Source of the DNA: Ancylomarina sp048268005
GTDB taxonomy: Bacteria; Bacteroidota; Bacteroidia; Bacteroidales; Marinifilaceae
NCBI GenBank assembly: GCA_048268005.1
Contig: JBLWWJ010000001.1
Location: forward strand, 186,001 to 250,000
Direction of reading: 5' to 3'
DNA: 64,000 nucleotides
A model generated the notes under the pieces. It had not been told where the DNA came from, ran no database searches, and saw only the letters and a list, made by a program, of their open reading frames with translations. Of this stretch, positions 9,851 through 18,858 are shown one piece after another. Position numbers and translations under genes: made by a program. The first letter of the stretch is position 1, and each line of letters opens with the position of its first letter.

Positions 9851-11005
9851 TTACTTTCTTTTATAAAATGATAAGCCTAAAATGTAGCCTATACATACTA
9901 GTGTTACTATGAATCCAGCCATCAATGAAAAAATATCAGCTACTGCACCAAATATTACAGGAACAATTGCTCCACCAATTATTGCCGTTACCATCAAACC
10001 TGAAATTTCATTACTTCTCTCTGGCATTGCATCTATCGTAATTGAAAATACAAGAGGGAATATATTCGCAAAGCCTAGTCCAATAATAAATATTGACGCA
10101 AATCCCATTACTGCGTTTGTAGATACAAAAAGCCCTAGGATTCCGATTATAGATACTAGTGTCGTGATTTTAAGGAATTTTTGAGGTGACATCCAGTTCA
10201 AGATGATTCCGCCGAAAAATCGACCTGCCATTAAAGCTAAAAAGAAGAATAATGTTCCCCAAAGCCCCAATTCTTTAATGTCAAAGTTGAATTTGTGTTC
10301 TAAAAAGTTTGGCAGCTTAGCACTCATGCTAACCTCAGCACCTACGTAAAGAAAAATAGCTAATACCATAAAAAAGATATAAGGATTTTTCAATAATGAT
10401 AAGACGGATTTAAAGGATGCAGGTGTTTCTGAATCATCTTTCTTTTCGTCAATTTTGACGGACCATAAATAGATGATGGCAATGATTAGAATCGATGAGT
10501 AAATTGGGAAAAGGATTTTCCAATCTAAACCCCAATATTTTGCCGCAAGCAAAGGGAGTAGGGCACCTGACAATGAACCAATGGCCTTAAAGAATTGTCC
10601 GAAAGAAAGATTTCGGGAATATTTACCTTTCGGTGATACATCTCTCATTATAGGATTACCTGCCACTTGCAATATGGTAGCGCCCGTACCTAAGAGAAGT
10701 AAGGAAGCTAAAAGTAGTTCGAATGAAGAAAAATCACCTAGTATGGGTAGTATTAGACCTATTAATGCTGCTATCATCCCAAGGACTAAGACGGGTTTTT
10801 TACCTTTACGATCCTGGTACAAGCCCATGGGTACAGAAAGCAAACCAAACATGATAAAGCCCATAAAGGTTACTAAGCCTGCCATGAAATTTGATAATTC
10901 GTATTCAGCCTGTAGCTGACTAGTTAGAGGGCCCACAACATCGCCAAATCCCATGCATAAAAATGCCAGGAAAATAGGGCCTGATTTTAAGTAATTATTT
11001 TTCAT
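9851..11005 (-). CDS. MFS sugar transporter (FucP/FHS-like)
   Basis: A 384-residue integral membrane protein with about 12 hydrophobic segments. After helix 2 it has the MFS motif-A-like loop GLYQDRKGKKPVLVLG (about 62-77). The second half has ISGLMVTAIIGGAIVPVIFG, a pattern typical of fucose/glucose/galactose:H+ symporter-type carriers. It should move the released monosaccharide or short oligosaccharide into the cytoplasm for the ROK kinase encoded next to it. The gene starts 3 bp after the lacI stop, so co-translation with the regulator is likely. Confidence 0.88.
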   Translation of the reverse strand: MKNNYLKSGPIFLAFLCMGFGDVVGPLTSQLQAEYELSNFMAGLVTFMGFIMFGLLSVPMGLYQDRKGKKPVLVLGMIAALIGLILPILGDFSSFELLLASLLLLGTGATILQVAGNPIMRDVSPKGKYSRNLSFGQFFKAIGSLSGALLPLLAAKYWGLDWKILFPIYSSILIIAIIYLWSVKIDEKKDDSETPASFKSVLSLLKNPYIFFMVLAIFLYVGAEVSMSAKLPNFLEHKFNFDIKELGLWGTLFFFLALMAGRFFGGIILNWMSPQKFLKITTLVSIIGILGLFVSTNAVMGFASIFIIGLGFANIFPLVFSITIDAMPERSNEISGLMVTAIIGGAIVPVIFGAVADIFSLMAGFIVTLVCIGYILGLSFYKRK

Positions 11006-11008
11006 TCG

Positions 11009-12007
11009 TTATTTTCGTTCTATTAGTTTTGGTGACAACTCAATTCTTTTGTTTTCACTCTTTTTAGAGTTTATAATTTCTTCTATAATTTGAGTTGAAT
11101 ACATCGCTATTTTTTCAATCGGTTGCGCAACCGAAATCACTTTAGGTAAAGAATAATCGAACAAATCGACATTATCAAAACTGACAAACTGGATGTCATT
11201 TACCTTGTCTTTATAATAAGTATTCATTAACCAAATGGCAATAACAGCAATCTGGTTATTGGTAAATACAACCGTATCAACACCCGACTCAATAAGTTTT
11301 CTGAGTTCTCTTTCAGTCCCACTTTTTAAATCGTTGTTGTCAACAATTCTAATTAAATCATTATCAAAATCGATACGATTTTCCGATAAGGCCATCTTGT
11401 AGCCTTCAATACGATTTTTTAGAGAATAGACATCGGGAGTCAGTGTTATTAAACCCAATTTTTTTGATCCTGTTTTGATTGTTTTTTCAACTGCATTTTT
11501 CATTGAAATTTTATTTTCAACTAAAATGTAGTTGGCTTCAATATCGGGATCTTCTCTATCAAAAAACACGAGAGGAAAATTTGCAGCAAGTAATGATTTA
11601 ATTGAATCTCCTTGTATAAAACAAGATGCGACGATTAATGCATCAACCTGACGATTCACAAACATATTAAGCAATTGTGCTTCTTTGTCTGTGTTTTCAT
11701 CTGTACTTCCTATTAATAAATGATACCCTTTTTCCCAAAAATGATCTTCAAGTAAACGTCCTATTTTAGCAAAGAATGGATTGGAAATGTCAGGTACTAA
11801 ATAACCTATCGTATTTGTTTTTCCTTTCTTTAAACTCTTTGCAATTTGATTAGGCTGATAGTTGACTTCTTTTACATATTCTAATATTCTCTGTTGCGTC
11901 TTTTTACTAATATTCTTCTCATCTCCTTTGTTGTTAAGAACAAAAGAAACAGTCGTTTTTGATAGACCTAAGTCTTGTGCGATATCTTTAATTGATTTTT
12001 TCTTCAA
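11009..12007 (-). CDS. LacI-family transcriptional regulator (PUL 1)
   Basis: A 332-residue regulator. Residues 4-24 form the LacI helix-turn-helix (IKDIAQDLGLSKTTVSFVLN), followed by the hinge helix region (YQPNQIAKSLKKGKTNTIGYLVPD) and a periplasmic-binding-protein-like effector domain. The start at 12007 gives a standard N-terminus. Two overlapping operator-like palindromes lie 10-40 bp upstream, so it probably represses its own operon (lacI-mfs-kinase) as well as susC. The inducer is probably a sugar released from the PUL substrate. Confidence 0.93.
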   Translation of the reverse strand: MKKKSIKDIAQDLGLSKTTVSFVLNNKGDEKNISKKTQQRILEYVKEVNYQPNQIAKSLKKGKTNTIGYLVPDISNPFFAKIGRLLEDHFWEKGYHLLIGSTDENTDKEAQLLNMFVNRQVDALIVASCFIQGDSIKSLLAANFPLVFFDREDPDIEANYILVENKISMKNAVEKTIKTGSKKLGLITLTPDVYSLKNRIEGYKMALSENRIDFDNDLIRIVDNNDLKSGTERELRKLIESGVDTVVFTNNQIAVIAIWLMNTYYKDKVNDIQFVSFDNVDLFDYSLPKVISVAQPIEKIAMYSTQIIEEIINSKKSENKRIELSPKLIERK

Positions 12008-12015
12008 TGTATCTT

Positions 12016-12048
12016 CAGCTAAATCGGTTTACTAAATCGGTTAATCAA
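12016..12048. promoter_or_regulatory. Two overlapping LacI-type operators before lacI
   Basis: Both copies match the reverse complement of the susC operator. The copy at 12029-12048 matches at 17 of 20 positions, and the copy at 12016-12035 at 16 of 20. Their centres are 13 bp apart, so two dimers could not sit on the same face unchanged. This fits autoregulation of the lacI-mfs-kinase unit. Confidence 0.75.
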
Positions 12049-12178
12049 AAATATGCCTATTTTTTTATAAGTCAAAATATATCTTTCTATTTTGAATGAA
12101 TCTAAGTAGTAGGTCTTTGTTAATTCTTCCTGTAAGACTGTCTAGAAGGTAGAAATCGGTATGTGATAGACTTTAAAT

Positions 12179-13306
12179 TTATTTTTTTCGAGTGAATACC
12201 CAGCTTCCGATAACAGCTGTGAAAGGAGCAACTAGAATAAGTCCAAAGCTGCCAACAAGCGTATGGAGAAGTTCGCCGGATACGTAGTTTAGGTTTAAGA
12301 TATTTGTCATAGGAGTTCCTTGCGCAATAAAAACCATTAGCAAAGCTGAGAAACCTCCAGAGTAGGCAAGGAGTAGAGTTGTTGTCATCGTACCAACGAC
12401 AGCTTTCCCAACTTCGAAGCCAGATTGACGAAGTTTTTTAGCGCTGATGCCCGGATTGTGATTGATCACTTCAGCTTGTGATGCAGCAATATCCATAGAG
12501 ATATCCATTACGGCACCTGATGAGGAAATGAAGATACCTGCTAAGAATATTTCTGTCAGGTTTAGATGAGCAAATCCAGAATATAGTAAGGTCTCTGAAA
12601 ATGGCTTTATGGCACCATGAATATTGAAAAGATCGCCAAAAATGATTGCCATTATACAGGTGACTGCTATTCCACACATTGCACCCAAAAATGCAACCAT
12701 TCCTTTTTTATTTGTACCAGCTACCAGAAAAATAATGGCTGAGGTTAGTAAAGCGACAATACCAAGTGAAAGTGGAATGGGAGAGAAGCCTTTTAAGAAT
12801 CCAGGTAATAAGAGTTTCCAAATTGCCAGTCCGGCAAACATAAAAGAAAGGATAGCTTTTATACCTGTCCAGCCTGCAAAACCTATTAGTAGAATAACAA
12901 ATAGAACCAAAAGCCATAACTCGATATTAATTCTATAATGATCGACTACATTGGCACTGATAATTTGAGATCTATCTTCATTTAGATTTAAGACTGTAAG
13001 TGTTTTATCTCCTTTTACAAAAATCTTGTCAAACTCCATTCGACCAACCAATTGATTAAAAGCCTGAAGCTCTTCACCTTTAAAATGACCATTCAGTATT
13101 TTGATTCGTAATGACTGAGTTCCCGTTTTTAAAATACCGGTTTCTACAAGAAGTGAGTTATTTGTATCTAATACTTTAGCTTTTATTCTAAGGGTATTTG
13201 TATCAGTGGTTTTATCAAAACCATTGGGAGCGAGAATTAATCCAAGGCATACAATTAGGAGAAGACCAACTAGAATCAGATCAGATTTTTGAGGTAGCTT
13301 AAACAT
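12179..13306 (-). CDS. YibE/F-family multi-pass membrane protein
   Basis: A 375-residue protein. It has one N-terminal membrane anchor (about 10-27), an extracytoplasmic beta-rich domain (about 35-125), then seven or eight hydrophobic segments. Segments such as GFAGWTGIKAILSFMFAGLAIWKLLLPGFL (in parts) and ISSSGAVMDISMDIAASQAEV match the conserved YibE/F family, whose function is not established. It is downstream of the alkaline phosphatase gene, with a hairpin between them, so the two may be separately regulated. I cannot assign a substrate. Confidence 0.85.
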   Translation of the reverse strand: MFKLPQKSDLILVGLLLIVCLGLILAPNGFDKTTDTNTLRIKAKVLDTNNSLLVETGILKTGTQSLRIKILNGHFKGEELQAFNQLVGRMEFDKIFVKGDKTLTVLNLNEDRSQIISANVVDHYRINIELWLLVLFVILLIGFAGWTGIKAILSFMFAGLAIWKLLLPGFLKGFSPIPLSLGIVALLTSAIIFLVAGTNKKGMVAFLGAMCGIAVTCIMAIIFGDLFNIHGAIKPFSETLLYSGFAHLNLTEIFLAGIFISSSGAVMDISMDIAASQAEVINHNPGISAKKLRQSGFEVGKAVVGTMTTTLLLAYSGGFSALLMVFIAQGTPMTNILNLNYVSGELLHTLVGSFGLILVAPFTAVIGSWVFTRKK

Positions 13307-13321
13307 GGTGGTGAGAAAGTT

Positions 13322-13353
13322 AACAAGGATAAGCCTAATGACTTATCCTTGTT
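13322..13353 (-). terminator. Hairpin after the alkaline phosphatase gene
   Basis: The 12-bp arms AACAAGGATAAG / CTTATCCTTGTT surround an 8-nt loop just past the alkaline phosphatase stop. The following T-run on the minus strand is weak, so read-through into the YibE/F gene is possible. Confidence 0.6.
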
Positions 13354-13359
13354 ATGAGT

Positions 13360-14898
13360 TTATTTAGAATTCAGTAGTCTGAAGATGTTCTTCGCCATAT
13401 CGGTATTATCGTAATAGCCTGAAAACAGTTCTGCACCAACACCAATCGCTTTCACAGGAATGGGAGTAGCGGTATGAGAAAATGATGTCCAGCCAATACC
13501 TGCTTTTTGTGATAGAATATGGCAAGCTGTTACAGTTAATGGGTTATAGCTACCATAGAGTAAGTAAAACTGATCATCTTTTTTGAATTCTTTATTGTAA
13601 TTCATGCTTTGCTCGAAAGCGTTTTTAAGTTGTTTTGTTTCGAATTCGGATAGCTCAAGTCCTTTTTCTTTATCGCCTAATCCAAAATGCTTTTTTACTA
13701 AAGCCATTCCATCTTCTAGCTTGTAGTTGCCAACATTATCTTTTTTATACTGATCGACAATTTCAGTGAATCCATCGTTAGATATATTTTGGTATTGAAG
13801 AATGTTAAAAGCCGAATGGTAATGACTTCCTGAAAACCCTAAAGCCATACCACCAGTTTCATGATCACCTCCAATAACAATCAATGTTTCTTTTGGATGT
13901 TCCTTATAGAAATCAAGTGCAACTTTAATGGCAGCATCAAAATTAATAACCTCTTTAATGGCTGTAGCAGCATCGTTAGCATGACAGGTCCAGTCAATTT
14001 TACCACCTTCAACCATCATGAAAAACCCTTTTTTGTTATCTAATAATTCAATTCCTTTTTTGGTAAAGTCACTTAATGGAATATCATCTTTGGTTTGGTC
14101 AATGGCATAAGGTAATGCCTTACCACCTACTAAACGAGGTGCTATTGCAATAATTTTATCATCACCTTTTTTTAATTTTTGAAATTCAGCTTTCGTGTTT
14201 AAAAGTCTATAGCCACGTTTTTTTGCGAGTTCAATAGAGTTCGTTTGCTTGTTTTCAACTTCTTTTTCAGATCCTTGTCCGAAATTTGCCAAGATGTTAT
14301 TTTTATCCAATTTCCCATCTCCCTCGGGATGTTTAATGCCACCACCAGCAAAATAATTAAAGTTAGATTCACTTAGGTTTAAGCTGATGTTGTAATACAT
14401 GCTTCTGGATGGTTGATGAGCATAAAAAGAAGCAGGTGTGGCATGGTCAATGGATACCGAAGATACGATTCCTACTTTGTAGCCTAAATCTCGGGCTCTT
14501 TCTGCGACTGACTGAAGTGGTTTTTGTTTTGAAGCATCCATACCAATAGTATTAACACTGGTTTTATGTCCCGTTGCTAATGCTGTACCTGCTGCAGCCG
14601 ACCCCGTAATGAATCGATCTGTTGCATTGGTGGTATAAAAACCGTGATGAGGGAGTTTGCTCATTTCAAGTTTTTGGATGCCATTTTTTCCATTAACGGC
14701 ACCAAGATATGCTTCTGCGGCATTGGCTTGAGATAAACCCATACCATCTCCGATGAAGTAGAAGATGTATTTAGGTGATTTTCCCGTATAATTTTTTCGC
14801 TGTTTTTCAATGTTAGAATCACTTGCGCTGGAGGTAAGTGTAAGTAGTAGCAAGCCTAAAGTTAATAGGCTATTGAGTTTTTTGAAGTTAAATTTCAT
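13360..14898 (-). CDS. Periplasmic alkaline phosphatase
   Basis: A 512-residue exported enzyme with a signal peptide ending near SSASDS. The active-site pattern of the alkaline phosphatase superfamily is present: GDGMG with metal ligand Asp51, FITGSAAAGTALATG with the probable nucleophile Ser100, MMVEGGKIDW, and VIGGDHETGG. It hydrolyses phosphate monoesters in the periplasm with zinc and magnesium. Classical PhoA has Asp-Ser-Ala at the nucleophile; here it is Gly-Ser-Ala, which also occurs in Bacteroidota homologues. No Pho-box could be recognised upstream. Confidence 0.92.
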   Translation of the reverse strand: MKFNFKKLNSLLTLGLLLLTLTSSASDSNIEKQRKNYTGKSPKYIFYFIGDGMGLSQANAAEAYLGAVNGKNGIQKLEMSKLPHHGFYTTNATDRFITGSAAAGTALATGHKTSVNTIGMDASKQKPLQSVAERARDLGYKVGIVSSVSIDHATPASFYAHQPSRSMYYNISLNLSESNFNYFAGGGIKHPEGDGKLDKNNILANFGQGSEKEVENKQTNSIELAKKRGYRLLNTKAEFQKLKKGDDKIIAIAPRLVGGKALPYAIDQTKDDIPLSDFTKKGIELLDNKKGFFMMVEGGKIDWTCHANDAATAIKEVINFDAAIKVALDFYKEHPKETLIVIGGDHETGGMALGFSGSHYHSAFNILQYQNISNDGFTEIVDQYKKDNVGNYKLEDGMALVKKHFGLGDKEKGLELSEFETKQLKNAFEQSMNYNKEFKKDDQFYLLYGSYNPLTVTACHILSQKAGIGWTSFSHTATPIPVKAIGVGAELFSGYYDNTDMAKNIFRLLNSK

Positions 14899-14948
14899 TA
14901 TGATTGTATCTCTGTTGTGTTTTAGTCGATTGTATGCTAGTCCTTAAA

Positions 14949-16850
14949 TTAAAAATTCTGGATTGTTTCCTTATTTTTAGTGTTTAGGAAGTTTTTCCCT
15001 TCTGGAGTATATAGATAATCCACAAAATCCTTGAAATAAAGAACCACTTTATCACGAACAACTTTCATCGTCGAATTCACCAGTTTGTTTTCTTCGGTAA
15101 AAGCTTCGGGTAGAATTCCAACAGCAGTTGGCATCCATCTTTGTGGGAACATATCCTGATATTTTCCACCTATTTTATATGCATTTAGCTCCGATTGCAA
15201 TAGCTTAAGAGCTTCAATTTGTCCTTTTTCACTCTTGGAATCCAATCCTTGTTCTCTCAGGTGAGCTTGAATAGCACCCTTGTTTGGCACCAGCAAAGCG
15301 ATTGTGTATGGATCTTGGTTGTTATATAATAAGCACTGATCAATATAAGGTGATTGATCAACAAAAGCTTCTTCAATACCCTCCGGGCTGAATTTTTCAC
15401 CATCATTAGCAATCAATAATGATTTAAAACGTCCAGAAACGTAAAGAAAGCCTTCTTCATCAATATGTCCCATATCGCCCGTGTGTAACCAATCATTTTT
15501 TAAGGTTTCAGAACTGGCTTTATCGTTTTTCCAGTAGCCTTTCATCACATTACCACCCTTGATCACAATCTCACCTTTTTCGCCGATTGGTAATGGCTTG
15601 CCCTGATCATCGCAGATTTTGAAATCCATATTATTTACCAGGAATCCTGATGAACCTAACTTATGACGGTGATGTGCATTTGAGGAGATAATTGGGGATG
15701 CTTCAGATAAACCGTAGCCCTGATACATTGGAATACCGATTGCATAGAAAAAACGTTGTAATTCAATATCGAGAAGCGCTCCACCGCCCACAAAGAATTT
15801 CAGATTACCACCAAAGTTGGCTCTGATTTTTGAAAATAGAATTCTATCGTAGAATTTATATACAGGTTTTAAGAACTTACGAGTTCCTTTTCCCTTGTCG
15901 ATACCCATACCATTATAACGGTATGCAACATCCAATGCTTTTTTGAACATGCGTTCTACCTTGGGACCTTTGGCTTTAATTCCTTTTTCAATATTCTTTT
16001 TGAAGTTCTTGGCTAAAGCAGGTACACTTAAAAGAATATCAGGTTGAATTTCTTTGATGTTATTCGGAATGTTTTTTAATGCCTCCATAGGTGACTTACC
16101 TTGCTGAACAGCAGCAATCGAAGCCCCTTTAAGCATGAAACTATAAATACCTGCCGTGTGAGCGAAGGAATGGTCCCATGGCAAAATTAGCAAGGTTTTA
16201 TAGGTTTCAGGAATATCCATTAAACTGGAAGCCTGTATCACATTCGAGGTGTAATTGTTATGTGATAAAATAATGCCTTTAGGATCAGCAGTAGTTCCTG
16301 AAGTGTATGATATATTCGCATTATCTAAAGCTTCAATCGCTAACCAAAGGGTTTCCAATTTAATTTTATCATCTGCAGGTAAATTCTGACCAAAGTTTAG
16401 GACCGAAGACAGGTAAATTTCTTTTGATTCAAGCTCGATATCTTCATCTATGACAATAATCTGTTCCAAGAGCTCAAGATCATCTTTAATTTCTCTTATT
16501 TTTGAGATGTGATTCTTTGAAACAATAAGCAGCTTGGATTCGGAATGCTGCAAACGGAATTTTAATTCATTTTGAGCATCTAATTTTACTGAAAGAGGAA
16601 CATTCACTGCTCCTGCATATAAAATACCTAATTCAGCAAGTACCCATGCATTTCTACCCTCTGATAACAAGCCTATTCGATCGCCCTTTTTGATCCCCAT
16701 AGCATATAACCCGGCTGCGAGTAAGTGAACTTCGGTATGTAGTTCTTTATAGGATTGAGAAGAATAATTTCCTTCGGTTTTTTCCCATAAAAATGGGTTG
16801 TTTGGATATTGTTCTACACTTTTTTCGAAGAGTTGAATAATTGTCTCCAT
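14949..16850 (-). CDS. Long-chain acyl-CoA synthetase (AMP-binding)
   Basis: A 633-residue ANL-superfamily enzyme. The AMP-binding P-loop is SYTSGTTADPKGIILSHNN; the A5-like motif is YQGYGLSEASPI, followed by GEIVIKGGNVMKGYW and LHTGDMG. The end carries the mobile C-terminal domain with a GEKFSPE segment. It activates fatty acids to acyl-CoA through an acyl-adenylate. Its length and motif spacing fit the FadD/FAA-type long-chain group. It is divergent from the class V aminotransferase gene; palindromes at 17146-17176 lie in the shared upstream region. Confidence 0.9.
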   Translation of the reverse strand: METIIQLFEKSVEQYPNNPFLWEKTEGNYSSQSYKELHTEVHLLAAGLYAMGIKKGDRIGLLSEGRNAWVLAELGILYAGAVNVPLSVKLDAQNELKFRLQHSESKLLIVSKNHISKIREIKDDLELLEQIIVIDEDIELESKEIYLSSVLNFGQNLPADDKIKLETLWLAIEALDNANISYTSGTTADPKGIILSHNNYTSNVIQASSLMDIPETYKTLLILPWDHSFAHTAGIYSFMLKGASIAAVQQGKSPMEALKNIPNNIKEIQPDILLSVPALAKNFKKNIEKGIKAKGPKVERMFKKALDVAYRYNGMGIDKGKGTRKFLKPVYKFYDRILFSKIRANFGGNLKFFVGGGALLDIELQRFFYAIGIPMYQGYGLSEASPIISSNAHHRHKLGSSGFLVNNMDFKICDDQGKPLPIGEKGEIVIKGGNVMKGYWKNDKASSETLKNDWLHTGDMGHIDEEGFLYVSGRFKSLLIANDGEKFSPEGIEEAFVDQSPYIDQCLLYNNQDPYTIALLVPNKGAIQAHLREQGLDSKSEKGQIEALKLLQSELNAYKIGGKYQDMFPQRWMPTAVGILPEAFTEENKLVNSTMKVVRDKVVLYFKDFVDYLYTPEGKNFLNTKNKETIQNF

Positions 16851-17145
16851 ATATCTTTATTATCTTCTGTAAATGAATTGTAATATCGAGGTCTTTCCTT
16901 TTTTTTATGAAGCCAAATTTAGTGTTTTCCCTTCAAATTCTTCCAATCTTCAGAAATAGCATCCATTCTAAATAAGAGGTGGAATTATTTATTGTAAATC
17001 AGGAGTGTTGTTTTCTTAATAATACAGGCTTGTAATCAGGTATGTAGGGCATCTATTTAGAAAGTTGTGTGGGTCCAAATAGCTTAGTTTATAGGAATAT
17101 ATATGGTCACTATTTGTATTCCTTTTTCAGAATATCTAATTTTAC

Positions 17146-17176
17146 GAACGTTCTTAAATCAGACCAAACAGTCTGA
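17146..17176. promoter_or_regulatory. Paired inverted repeats in the divergent 16851-17242 gap
   Basis: The 392-bp gap between the acyl-CoA synthetase and the aminotransferase contains no gene. It holds the palindrome GAACGTTC (17146-17153) and the inverted repeat TCAGAC-6-GTCTGA (17159-17176). They may be sites for a TetR-type or other dimeric regulator acting on one or both genes. No regulator gene lies next to them, so this is only a candidate. Confidence 0.4.
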
Positions 17177-17242
17177 ATATTAATTGATTTGAGACAAACA
17201 AAATCTGAATAAACAACAAAACAAATAAAACTAATCTGACTA

Positions 17243-18718
17243 ATGAGCAATTTGGAAAATCATTTCAAAAAGTTCCGAAAGAATACGGTGGGAAACGAAG
17301 CCCGATTTTATTCTCCTTTTGGTAAGCAAACAATCGTTTATGGCGACTGGATTGCGAGCGGACGTTTATATAAGCCCCTTGAAAAAAGAATGCTGAAAGA
17401 CTTTGGTCCTTATGTTGCCAATACACATACTGAAACCAATGTTACAGGTACTTTAATGACTCAAAGTTATCATGAAGCTCAAAACCTAATTAAGAAACAT
17501 TGTAATGCTGGACCTAATGATGTTTTAATGCATGCAGGTTACGGTATGACGGCAGTAGTGGTGAAATTACAACGTATTTTAGGTTTAAAGGGCTGTGGTC
17601 CTATGAACTCTAAAAATTGTTTGAAAGATACTGAGAAACCTGTTGTATTTATTACACATATGGAGCATCATTCAAACCAAACATCATGGTACGAAACTAA
17701 TGTTGATGTTGTGGTTGTTCCTCCAGGAGAAGGTTTAACTGTTGATTTGAACGAGTTGGAAAAGCAATTAGAAAAATATGCCGACCGTAAGATGAAAATA
17801 GGTTCATTTAGTGCTTGTTCAAACGTGACAGGTATTATTACTCCATATCATGAAATGGCTAAGATGATGCATAAGCATGGTGGTATTTGTTTTGTTGACT
17901 TTGCTGCATCTGCACCTTATGTTGATATTGATATGCATCCAGCAGATCCGGAATGTAAATTAGATGGTATTTTCTTTTCCCCTCATAAATTTCTTGGAGG
18001 ACCCGGTTCGTCAGGTGTTATGATTTTCGATTCAGCACTTTATGATCCGGAATCAGCACCAGATCATCCGGGTGGAGGAACAGTAGACTGGACTAACCCA
18101 TGGGGTGAATATAAGTTTGTCAATAATATTGAGGCACGTGAGGATGGTGGAACTCCGGGTTTCTTGCAGTCTATCAGAACAGCTTTGGCTATCGATGTGA
18201 AAAATCAGATGGGTACTGATAAGATGGAAGCTCGTGAAGAAGAGTTACTTGACCTTGCTTTCAAGTTGATGCGTGAGGTTGATGATGTAACGATTCTTGC
18301 TGACGATGGTCAGAAGCGTATCGGTGTGATGTCTTTCTATATTGAGTACATTCACTTCAATTTATTGGTGAAAATGTTGAACGATCACTTTGGCATTCAG
18401 GTTCGTGGTGGTTGTGCTTGTGCAGGTACATATGGACACTATATGCTCGATGTAACTCATGAAAAATCACAGTCGATTACATGTGAAATTTCTGCTGGTG
18501 ACTTAACTCACAAGCCAGGATGGGTACGTTGGTCATTACACCCAACTACAACTAATAAGGAGGTTGTTTACTTTGTTGAATCTATCAAGAAAATCATCGC
18601 TAACTTTGATGAGTGGAAAAAAGATTACGAGTATAACAGTAAAACCAACGAATTTACATACACTGGCCTCAATAAGGTTAAGAAAGAAGTTAGTATCGAT
18701 AAATTATTCAAGCTATAG
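17243..18718 (+). CDS. Class V aminotransferase-fold PLP enzyme (cysteine-desulfurase-like)
   Basis: A 491-residue soluble fold-type I PLP enzyme. The Schiff-base lysine is Lys249 in FFSPHKFLGGPG. THMEHHSN and CFVDFAASAPYVDIDMHP mark the cofactor site. RGGCACAGTYGHYM near the C-terminus places a cysteine pair where SufS/NifS-type enzymes keep their persulfide cysteine. It could therefore be a cysteine or selenocysteine lyase, or a relative with another amino-acid substrate. The gene stands alone between a divergent acyl-CoA synthetase and a strong terminator, so neighbours do not help. Confidence 0.85.
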   Translation: MSNLENHFKKFRKNTVGNEARFYSPFGKQTIVYGDWIASGRLYKPLEKRMLKDFGPYVANTHTETNVTGTLMTQSYHEAQNLIKKHCNAGPNDVLMHAGYGMTAVVVKLQRILGLKGCGPMNSKNCLKDTEKPVVFITHMEHHSNQTSWYETNVDVVVVPPGEGLTVDLNELEKQLEKYADRKMKIGSFSACSNVTGIITPYHEMAKMMHKHGGICFVDFAASAPYVDIDMHPADPECKLDGIFFSPHKFLGGPGSSGVMIFDSALYDPESAPDHPGGGTVDWTNPWGEYKFVNNIEAREDGGTPGFLQSIRTALAIDVKNQMGTDKMEAREEELLDLAFKLMREVDDVTILADDGQKRIGVMSFYIEYIHFNLLVKMLNDHFGIQVRGGCACAGTYGHYMLDVTHEKSQSITCEISAGDLTHKPGWVRWSLHPTTTNKEVVYFVESIKKIIANFDEWKKDYEYNSKTNEFTYTGLNKVKKEVSIDKLFKL

Positions 18719-18759
18719 TAGTTAATTACTTTCGATAATAATTAGATTCAAAATATAAG

Positions 18760-18796
18760 CTCTCCTTATTGCATTGCAATAGGGAGAGTTTTTTTT
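18760..18796 (+). terminator. Strong intrinsic terminator of the aminotransferase gene
   Basis: A 13-bp stem (CTCTCCTTATTGC / GCAATAGGGAGAG, one G-U pair) with a 3-nt loop is followed by eight T residues. It ends the aminotransferase transcript and marks the border with the next gene. Confidence 0.9.
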
Positions 18797-18858
18797 GTTT
18801 TTATATCTTTGATAAAGTGAGAACGTTTAGAGATGAGTATTTACAAAATAGAATTGAT

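Noticed and set aside
18769..18858. Longer N-terminus for the metallophosphoesterase
   Set aside because: The first in-frame start codon is a TTG inside the terminator stem, and the extra residues do not resemble the family.
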